A stretch of 64,000 nt of DNA from Phlebopus portentosus. Its lineage: Eukaryota > Basidiomycota > Agaricomycetes > Boletales > Boletinellaceae. Below are positions 55,701 to 64,000 of the stretch, one piece after another (positions within the stretch are counted from its first letter, which is position 1; the number at the start of each line of letters is the position of its first letter). Under the pieces are notes generated by a model. That model had not been told where the DNA came from. It saw only the letters and a program-made list of their open reading frames with translations, and made no database searches. The position numbers were made by a program, and so were the translations under genes. The stretch lies in assembly GCA_037892935.1 (NCBI GenBank), contig JAYXKI010000006.1:496001-560000 (forward strand), read 5' to 3'.

Positions 55701-58700
55701 TGTAGTGAAAGCGTTTGGCACTGGGGTTGTCAAGGGTGTCGTGCTCACAGGAGTAGGCGTCGCAGGTGTACCAAATGAAGATTTTCCGAATATATTCGAA
55801 GCAGTTGGCGTGGACGGTGTTCCGAACTTTGGGGTGGTAGAGTCAGGCGACGATCCGAATGCGCCTGAAGGGCCGGATCCTCCAGCACCAAAAGCAGATA
55901 CCGGCTTGGCAGGCGTACTGAAGGCATTGACGGATATGGGTTTCGGATTAGCGAACGGAGACGAGCTTGAAGTTCTTAAACTGGCACCAAAAGCACCGAA
56001 TCCTTCAGCCGGTTTGAAAGCTGACGGTGTTGCCGTTAGATTTCCAAATGCTCCGCCAGACGGAACGGTACCAGATGTCCTGAAGATAGACGCAGCGGGT
56101 GTTCCGAAGGGCGTGGTCGATGTCTCAGTAGTCGGGCTTGTAACGGACTCGTCACCACTATCAACAAAGGAATCATCCTTAATTGATGCAGGCCCTGACT
56201 TCCTTTGCGGAGTAGGGGTTCCCTCTGGACTAGAAACAGGTGACTGTCCGCGCGCCACAGGAGTACTAAACGTGCTTTGCTTCTGGTCTTGGGAACTCGG
56301 AGAAAGAGTTCGACTACCAGAGTCACCAGAGGTCGATTCTCCGGAAGGTCCACCAGGCAACATGTTCGAAGTTTGCGCTTCGGTAACAAGGGGTGACGTC
56401 GAGGATTTTGTACTATCAAAGCCTGAGGTCGCGTTCGTCGGTGCGCTGAACGTTGAAGTCGATTTCGACTCAGTCGCTGAAGAGGGAACTGACCCTTTCC
56501 CGGAGTCCTCGGTGGATGATGCCATTGTTATGCTAGGCGCTTCACTCAGCTTGCTCGGAACCGATTGTGCATGCTGACCAACAGATGCGCTATCCCCTTG
56601 CGTGAAGGAACCAAAACTCTTAGAAACTCCTGCAAACGCGCCGAAACCGACAGACGTGCTATCGCCATTCGACGATGAAGTCAAAGGCAAGGAAGAACCG
56701 AAGGAGGATGGCTTTCCGAAAGCCGTCGAAGAACCAAACGAGGATTGGCCGAAGGCCGGCTGGCCGTACCCAGAATGGGGTCTTGCAGTTCCAAACCCTG
56801 TCATTCCAAATCCAGAGGAACCAAAAGCTGGAGATGTCCTTGTTTCCTTATCTGAACTTGAATCCTTCGGCGCGAATTGAGATTCCGCAGGCTTCAGGAA
56901 AGCTCCAAAGCCTGAAGCAGGTTTCAAAAAGCCGGAGCCTTGAACATTACCGAATACACCAAATGACGTCGCAGGACTTGTGCTGCCGAACCCTGCAGTT
57001 GATTGTTGCGGCGCCGTTGGCTTAGCGAAAGAGCCAAACATGCTGTTAGCGGTCTTATCTTCAGATTTGTTTGTGTCCGTCGTCTCGCCTAAAGACAAGC
57101 CATCTAGCTTCCCAGCGCCGCCTCCGTCAGCATCAGACATTTCGGCTTCCGGTGATGCGGCGTCTGCTGCAGGTGCCTCTGTAGGAGTGGCAATCGTGCC
57201 GGGAGCAGAAGAGTTAGCATTACCGTACCCAAAGCCTGTTGAACCGAATTTCGGGGGTCCCGCAGAACCAAACGCACCAAAACCACTCGCAGGTCCTTGT
57301 CCGAACGCGAGTGTTGCCGTACCACCGAAGGTAGAAGCATCGGTTTTCTGTCCGAAGGCAGGAGCGGATTGTTGGCCGAAACCTGACGATCCTGCGGGGG
57401 CAAGAATATTCGTCTGGCCAAAGGTAGTCTTCGTATGTTCAGGCTGTGTGAGTAATCCGCCAAAACCGCTGCCTGATGTCTGTCCAAAAGCTGGAGTCGT
57501 GCCGCCAAACGGTTTTGAAGTAAAAGTGGCAGGATTGGCCGGAGGCTGCGAAAATGGAGTTGCAGCTGGGAGCTTGTCAACCGACTGGCTCGGTTGACCA
57601 CCGGGAGAAGCAGTCACTGGTGAAGGAGTGACCATTCCTGGATAAGGGCCTCCTTTATCGTTGGAGATGAACCATGCTTGGAAAGTCCCGTCACTTGCAT
57701 AGAGATATAAGATCGGAGAGGCAGAAGCGGCTTGCTCGTCTTGACCGGAAGTGAGGTCGACATCTAATGCCAAAGGTATAGTGTCTTCAGCATCCTTATC
57801 AAGCGGAACGCTCGGCGTTGACGTCTCCTCTAACGTAAGATTGCACCACGTCTCCTCGTTGTCACTCTCAGTAACGCTACCAGTCAGACCAATATCGCTC
57901 GATGTGCTGTCACCAACAAAGAGGAGAACCTTCGTAGGGTTCCAATTGCGCATGACAACCATGAAAGCTCCAGGGGGCCTCAGTGCAGGAGATGCATAGT
58001 ACGGAGTTTCGAGCTCCGTTTGACTAGCAGAATTCGTCTTGGGGTCGTATTGTGTGAGGATGTGTTTTTGAGGGGCCTCCGGACTTCTATCGGCAGCCGG
58101 AATATAGATCCCATAGAAGGCTTGATTTGACAACCAAAGTACAGATGCAACACTAAAGTCGCCTAAAGACGGTGGCTTAGGGACATGAAGCTTAACGGAA
58201 TTAGTGTCCGTGGGGCTGTAAGTGACGATATCGCCACTTTTAAGACCAAGAGCAAGCTGTTTTCCCTTTGCAGACCACGCGACTAGGAGGATGTGAGTCC
58301 ACAAAGAATCGTTTAAAGAGAAGGAACAGACATACTTGAGACTGGTACTGATCCTGCGATGCCACCAGTTCGCCAACCACCCAGCGACTGTAACTCCTTT
58401 ACGTCCAGGATTTCAACGGATATCCCTTCGGCTCCAGACTCTGCATCCCTTCTGACTGCTACTAGCTCTGGGAGGTCTCCCGGATTGCCCAGGATTTGTC
58501 GTAATGGTCCAGGTGGGCTCGGGGGAAAGGTTCGCAAGGGTTCAATGTCCCCCTCACCTGGAGTAAATACCGTAGGCGTAGAATATATAGATATCGAGCC
58601 ATCCACGAATCCGGCTATTAGGCGCTCATCATGAAGTGCGAGCGCTAAGTGTACGGGTGGTGCCGCCATCCGCACAACCCGTTTTGGAACGAAGTCATCT

Positions 58701-59112
58701 TCACCTTCTACCTTTGATGAAAGGATGAATTCTCGAAGATCCTTGAGAGATGAGAAGACAAGTTCTAGTCCCATATAAGAAAAGTTACGCACATGAAGCG
58801 GTAGAATTGAACGTACGAGATTGTCCCTGAGCATTTCGCGCGATTGCAGCGAACCAGCCCTTCAAGTTTGAGACTACGAGATACGCTCCCTTCCCCTCAT
58901 GTACATTCAGATCCAGCGGATGATGCGATATGCGAGCACGAGTTCGCTTGTTTAATAAGCGCAGTTTGAGGAACTGAGATCAACGTCAATTGTATGCCTC
59001 ATGAAAGAGAGAAGTGTAAATGGACGCTCACATCCGCATCTTTCTCTTGAGCATTGCCCGTCGTCCATGTGACTTCAGGCAAGGGCGGGGGTTGAATAGT
59101 GCTAATATTCAT
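52731..59112 (-). CDS. NUP159: Nucleoporin Nup159/Nup214
   Basis: A cytoplasmic-face nuclear pore protein that anchors the Dbp5 helicase for mRNA export. Start MNISTIQPPPLPEVTWTTG at 59112, stop at 52731. The N-terminal beta-propeller (about 59112-57680) includes FLKLRLLNKRTRARIS, VFSSLKDLREFI, LALALHDERLIAGFVDGS and VAWSAKGKQLALGLKSGDI. A very long exon (about 58300-54081) then carries dozens of FG dipeptides (GFGSTSPATSFG, FGTPSTPT) and an acidic stretch near 55280-55480. The last exons form a coiled coil (TRKEEIIRISKAKTEPEFAR, EQLEVHLKSCKKRLEEH, EAESEQIETLASRIAKLNI), expected to bind Nup82. Opposite-strand frames in the FG exon are shadows. Confidence 0.9.
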
Positions 59113-59662
59113 CTGTCGTTTGTGTAGAGTAACTGGAGTTCACCTTATGACACGACGGTCAAAGGCAAGAACGTTAATTGTGACACGGATACAAGTTACA
59201 ACTACAACAAAGGGCTCCCGTTCACGTGACTAGAAACATCGTTTCCTGTCACCCGCTCGCCGCGGAATCAGATTTCTCAGATTTCATCAACGCGAAATCA
59301 GCCTATCTTATCTCTCAGATATCTGTACAGTCTTAAACTAGGATCGAAAACAACATGAGGAAGGGACCTGTCTACAAAAGAGAGGAGTGCCACATATAGG
59401 TAAAATCATGACGGCATACACGGAATGGAATCAAGTTACAGCGTAATACATATGTAAATCGTGAAGGCATAGATCGTGCAGGGCATACATAAGTTGACAA
59501 GCTAGAGTTTTTTTGTTCTTTTTTCTCGAGGGAGGGGGGGGGGGGGGTACATTGACATTGTCCGATGCAAATAAATGTCTGGTCTTTCTACGAGATATAC
59601 CGCCAGGATAATAGGAGGGATTACGCACGGTTACTTCTGGCATCGTCAAGTGCATTCAGTCA
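59113..59662. other. Intergenic region upstream of Nup159
   Basis: 550 bases with the Nup159 promoter and the 3' side of the formin-like gene. It contains a run of 14 G (59534-59547). No gene is supported. Confidence 0.5.
59534..59547. repeat. Homopolymer run of 14 G
   Basis: An uninterrupted G run preceded by GAGGGA. Prone to assembly length error and able to form a G-quadruplex. Confidence 0.9.
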
Positions 59663-61897
59663 TCAAAAGCGGAGAGGCTCAATTTTCTTCGGCGTTGGGA
59701 TTTTGGGCACACCGGGCGCCGCTCCCCTATTCCGAGTCGGCGTGGACGGAGAACCTCGTACACTTCTTGTCGTTGACGCCGAGTTGCGATTCCGGTCACG
59801 TTCTTTAGTGCTCTTTCCAGGTTTCGCCATCCCCGCCGGAGGGGGCCCGATGATACGAGATAGTGTCCAGGGTAGCTCAAACTGAGCCTGAAGCGCAATA
59901 GTCGTGTAGCGTCCTATTTCGAGGTGTAGAGTGGGATAGTATGTTGTTGATGCTTTACGCGCAACCTTAGTAATAATATGATAATCAGCGATAGCTAACT
60001 TCTCAAATCTCACATCAACCTACCAAGATGATACGTTCAAGCCCAGATGCAAATAGATCTGAGTGAAATCGATGCGCTGATAGCTCGTTCTCTTTCGGCA
60101 GGTTAAGGTCCGCCGCAGATTTTGCGACGGCGTTGATGAACTTGAAGTGTGTTGTCTATGGTCATGAACTGTAAATATACTCGAATAAACAGCGAAGAAA
60201 TGGAGCTACCCACCAAATATGCCATAGCCTCAAACTCGACACCGCCAGTCATGCCACCAGGAGCACGCGGCTTCTCCACGCGTTTTTCATCGGTGTCATC
60301 CAAGTTCCAGATGGTATTGCTAGGGTGACAGAATACCCAGAAATAATCCCTGCACACGTCAGAGAGTTCCTGGAGATACGTCTTGTAGATCCGTGGAACA
60401 TGAAGACTTTCAATGAACTCGTGGGGAGTCAGGTGAGTTTCAGATCCTTCCGCCGGAGGTGGGGGCTTTGTAAGCAGAAGTGTTCGTATGAACGAGAAGA
60501 GACTACGATGTGGTGAAGGGAGGCTTATTAGCTGCGGATTATCGGTGACTGGACAAGTGTCCGAGAAGTCTTCCCTCATTTCACGTCGCCGTTGCCTAGT
60601 TGGTGTAGTTGAAAAAGGCGACGGAAGTGACGTCGGTGGGTATAGATCAAAGAGAATAATGAGAAGCTCTGCGATGAGTTGCCGCGTTGCAACATCACCA
60701 GGCTTCTTATCAGAGAATAGAAGCCTAACTAGTTGGGTGTATGGAGTTGGACTTTCGGAACGAAGAGCAGCACAGCCAACGGCAGAAGTGGACAGGGCTT
60801 TCAAGCATCGCAACAGCTCATGCAACAACTGATCATCATGTTGCTCCTCCCTAAAACGTAGCTGAGAATGCATGTTCAAAAGAAAGCAGAGGACCTCCAC
60901 TCACCTCCATTCGACTTCTAGAAGCTCATTCAGACGCGTCAGAAGAGCAGAATAGCCGTCCAGTTGGAAGAAGGTCTCAGTCCAACTTTTCTAAGAGTCA
61001 GACCTGGCTCGGGTGGAAATAAGAAGAGAAAATAACTAACGTCGCTGACTCATTCCTCAATAACAGTCTGAGTTTCTTAACAATTTCCACGTCTAGTTCC
61101 ACGCTTGAAGTGCCCGCGAGAATGTTTGCATATCTCGAAGGAGCGGTGTCCTTCGACCATCCTTGCTGCTGCATCTTTTTGCCTGTACCGTCACTCAGCG
61201 ACATGGGAATCGAGATTCTCGACGAATGCTTGCTGACGTCAAGAGACAGGCCTCGAGAATGTCTTGCAGTCCCCCGAACCTGCCTGGCCTCGTCATCAGA
61301 GTGTAGTCCGAGAGAGATGGAAGACCTCATTGCGGCGCCAAGGAATCTTCCAGTAGTCTGCGGTGGCTGAGGGAGATCATCGGAGGCCTGATTCTGGGAT
61401 CGAGGAGAAGAGAATGAGTCACTACTCTTGGATTTACGAAGGGTGTTGGCTGATTTATTAGGCGTCGTTCCAATGGTGGAGACAGGCTGTTTGATCACTT
61501 GAGAAGAACGAAGCATTGCCGCTTTGACGTGAGAGTCCATTCCGCTCAACTTCGGACGTAGATTTTCCGGAATCTGGAGGTCATCCTGTTCACACTATTA
61601 GCTGAGAGATTGTTGAGTGATAGTAGAACTCACCAAGAGCTTGTCAAAAGCATTCTCCATTTCCTTCGAGTCTGATCCAGGATTAGGAATCTGAACTTTT
61701 TGCGGTTTGTTCTGGCCAGCCTTCTGTGCATCTTGAGCTCGACCATCTCTGTTCCTATCGGCATCCTGGAAAGCGGACACTCTTCGTGCGCTCTTAGGCG
61801 CTGCGATACTACGCGGCCTGTTCTCCTTGCCGGCACCGTCCTGATCCCTGGAGGAAGAACCGACGGAAACAGGCCTCTTAGAGAGTCCCTTAAACAT
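59663..61897 (-). CDS. GBD/FH3-region protein related to formin N-termini, without FH1/FH2
   Basis: Start MFKGLSKRPVSVGSSSRDQD at 61897 (an in-frame ATG at 62008 is possible), stop at 59663. Landmarks match the Rho-GTPase-binding and FH3 armadillo region of Bni1/SepA-type formins: MENAFDKLLDDLQIPENLRP, VKAAMLRSS, VEIVKKLRLLLRNESA, REEQHDDQLLHELLRCLKAL, PTPYTQLVRLLFSDKKPGD, YKTYLQELSDVCRDYFWVFC, PRAPGGMTGGVEFEAMAY, HFKFINAVAKSAADLN. The last exon ends in ARKASTTYYPTLHLEIGRY, FELPWTL, then a basic Ser/Pro-rich tail ending IEPLRF. There is no Pro-rich FH1 or FH2, and the following DNA has no such frame. A Rho-regulated scaffold is inferred. Confidence 0.78.
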
Positions 61898-63603
61898 AGC
61901 CGTACCTGTCTTTGTGAGTTCAGCACGAGACTTAGCTATATGTGAATGACGAGCACAAGTTGAAGTTGAATTTGGTGACCTGAAGGAGATGAAGTTGAAC
62001 ACGGGCACGCGTCAGATCACGTGTTCGTGAGGACTGCGCAAACGCGCCGAATCAAAACTTGATGATGCTGGCGCGAGAGGAAATACCGGTTGGACCGGGA
62101 AATGCGAGGGGAAGAACTCTTGCCCCATCTCTTTCCCTCTTATCATCATCTGTTCCTCCTCTCAACCACCTCTGCTCTCTGGCGCCAATCTGCTCGATCC
62201 TCTCTATTCGCTCGTTGTATTTCTATTATAGTCATGATGATGCTCACCATCGCTGTTGCTGCTTTCGGACGCCACTCCGGACCCGAGTCAGCCGTGGGCG
62301 CTGAGCGCAACAAGCGTTCCTTGTCGCCTAAGCATGCGACGCGTTATAAGAGTGACCCACTGAACTGTTGATGTCTCCGAGCCTTCCACCACCCGTGTAA
62401 CCCCTCCCTTGCTCTCCTGACTTGACCACTCGAACCCTTCGGTCATATGTTACTGTACTAATCAGTTATTCTGATGGCTACATACCATGCCTTCTGGGCA
62501 TGCAAAACTCTGGCTTTCGCCTTTAGGAATGGAGTTCATAAAGCCAACGAATGACTGTCGAAAGAACACACCAAGGTTCGACGCATTCAAGGGCCATTGA
62601 GAGACATCCGTAATATGGATGCCGTGATTGCCCCGATCGACAGTTGACTCGTAGTTCACGATTTACTTAGGCATTCGAATGTCGGTCGTCTCTTGTGCTC
62701 TGCCTCAGTATTTTCCGTGAAGTTTGAAAGTCGAAGGCGGCATTCTCTTGGTCGCAGTTTGCGCACCGGAGCCTTTTATTGTATGTCATATGTGACCCAT
62801 TTTTGTATGTAATATTATCTACGCTGCTGCATTTAGGTGAGTTTTCTCGTGAGGCTTTTTTCGTTCTGCTTTTGTGCCTGACTTCGAATGTAGATCTGAT
62901 GACGAGCTTCATTCAACGAAGATCCAATAGAGGCGTTTCAAATGCTACGAAACTCCGACCGAGAGGCTCCTCCTATGACCTTACAATACAATGCGATCGC
63001 AACGTATTTAACGCATCTGGATCATTCTGTTATAGGCTTTGTCTGCTGGTCATGGTTACGCCTTTTGCTTCTTGACAGACAGCCTTCCCTTCATCTATCA
63101 GCGCCAAGGCCATTTCATAAAGTCCATTCTGTCCAGCGGACGAAGTAACGAAATCCGGTAAAAAATTTGAACGAGGCAACGTATCGGGATGGATGCTGTA
63201 TTCGTTTCGTTTTTTTTCATTTGAGGATGTCCGCTAGCGGTCGAGATAGGGGCCGACATTCCCAATCCCAGCATTTCTTCACGAAACCTCATTCGCAATT
63301 TGGCCAATCATATGCGTTGCAGCGGAAAGCTGCGTCAGAAGTCGATGGCAACCTGCAGACCACTGCATGAAGGCTGATCTAGGTATATTAACAGGTAATT
63401 CTTCAGTCGCTAGACAAATACCAACGAATACATTGAATAAGGTAATAAATTTCACTGTTTACAGCATTCCGCTACGAAGTCAGATAAATGGTCTTAGCGA
63501 AATGGGAGAAAATAAGAATATCGTCGTGAGTAATAATTAATCTTCGCTTTTGTATTCCATTCGATTGTCTCTAAGCTGATGAAATTAATAGTCCACCATG
63601 CCA
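61898..63603. other. 1.7-kb gene-poor region
   Basis: It holds the formin-like promoter and AT-rich sequence. Candidate frames (62059-62304 plus; 62462-62659 minus, with GIHITDVSQWPLNASN) have no clear family and no clean splice context. The second could be an enzyme remnant. I see no RNA gene. Confidence 0.4.
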
Positions 63604-64000
63604 TCATACAAGCAGGATCTCGACTCCAAAGTCGTGACGCATGATGTCGTACCAATCGACTACTCCGCCTTGCGAGTCCCGAACGGCCCACACCCGTTCC
63701 ATAAGGATACGTACACTTCGCACGTTTCCAATCGCTTCGTCCATAGAACAAAGACGAGAGCGGATGAACTGGCGCTGTTCGAGCAGGTCTGTCATACAAC
63801 CGGCAAGAGCAAGAGGAAGAGCAAACATGCGATCAACCGGGACATCGGTCAGGTTCGCGAGATCGCTAACGATGGCTGTTACGGCATTGCTTATTTCCGG
63901 GTTGCCTAGATGGTTCGGAATTAGCGATGGAGAAGTGTCGGAGGGGACGGAAGCCATACTCGGACTGGGATCATTGATGACCGAGGCGAGATAGAGGGTC
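63604..64000 (-). CDS. Fungal-specific transcription factor domain protein (3' end, runs off the right edge)
   Basis: The minus-strand frame is open from the window edge (LYLASVINDPSPSMASVPSD) to a stop at 63604. LPLALAGCMTD, QRQFIRSRLCSMDEAIGNV, ILMERVWAVRD and VDWYDIMRHDFGVEILLV match the C-terminal end of the fungal-specific transcription factor domain found with Zn2Cys6 clusters. The DNA-binding domain would lie beyond the window. An opposite-strand frame (63598-63909) overlaps it and is judged a shadow. Confidence 0.8.
   Translation of the reverse strand, partial: TLYLASVINDPSPSMASVPSDTSPSLIPNHLGNPEISNAVTAIVSDLANLTDVPVDRMFALPLALAGCMTDLLEQRQFIRSRLCSMDEAIGNVRSVRILMERVWAVRDSQGGVVDWYDIMRHDFGVEILLV

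Noticed and set aside
54976..57597. Long plus-strand open frames opposite the FG-repeat exon (for example 55537-56577)
   Set aside because: They are shadows of the repetitive Nup159 coding strand and lack starts, introns or family similarity.
62059..62371. Small open frames that might encode a short secreted peptide or pheromone precursor
   Set aside because: No CaaX end (the frame ends in Cys alone) and no convincing signal peptide or processing site.
63598..63909. 103-aa plus-strand frame at the right edge
   Set aside because: It overlaps antisense the well-supported C-terminus of a fungal transcription factor and shows no family features.
1..64000. CRISPR arrays, operons, riboswitches, rRNA or tRNA genes
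   Set aside because: None seen. The genome is eukaryotic, and I could not recognise a tRNA cloverleaf or a CRISPR-type spaced repeat by eye.

Overview
The window is nuclear DNA of a filamentous basidiomycete, most likely an Agaricomycete. Host genes are closely packed, carry many short GT-AG introns (about 40-70 bases) and belong to eukaryotic families with fungal forms: a fused BioD-BioA biotin enzyme, a Pin3/Csh3-like SH3 protein, an Irc22/TRAP-alpha protein and a Zn2Cys6 factor. The Ty3/Gypsy polyprotein has the LDQGA protease and the FDLFVGFDQR-type reverse transcriptase typical of basidiomycete elements. The species cannot be named from the sequence.

Layout. (1) 1-3282: the 5' end of mitochondrial citrate synthase (minus) diverges from a PITH-domain gene (plus), followed by a UBX-domain (ASPSCR1/Ubx4-like) gene. 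(2) 3747-27601: a three-level transposon nest. A hAT element (3755-27593, 8-bp target duplication TAGTGCAG) is split inside its transposase gene by a Ty3/Gypsy LTR element (4188-23998, two 1,628-bp LTRs, target duplication ACGC). The Gypsy gag gene is itself split by a 7.8-kb element (13980-21745). That element has no transposase and carries broken pieces of host Argonaute, Sac3/GANP and Hsp70 genes. Removing each insertion at its boundaries restores the reading frame of the host element, which fixes the order of insertion. The Gypsy element also carries a spliced gene antisense to gag-pol that encodes a polyQ/Zn2Cys6 protein. (3) 27924-34421: an Hsp20 protein, an Alba (Rpp25-like) protein, APC10/Doc1, and a DDT/WHIM/PHD chromatin protein. 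(4) 34776-39322: two tandem copies of a class V aminotransferase-like PLP enzyme. (5) 39576-52159: Irc22/TRAP-alpha, a complex I NDUFB10-like subunit, the BioD-BioA fusion, Vps34 PI3-kinase, a MARVEL-type membrane protein, an SH3 protein and the methylosome subunit pICln. (6) 52731-64000: nucleoporin Nup159/Nup214, a protein with a formin-type GBD/FH3 region but no FH2, a gene-poor stretch of about 1.7 kb, and the 3' end of a fungal transcription factor.

The host genes are mostly unrelated housekeeping functions. The most unusual biology is in the nest: captured RNAi, mRNA-export and chaperone gene pieces, an antisense accessory gene in an LTR element, and LTR copies that differ only by transitions. 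The transition pattern matches the nonsense changes in the transposon genes and suggests methylation-linked or RIP-like C-to-T decay. Exon boundaries were read by eye from splice signals and family similarity. Those described as approximate need transcript support.
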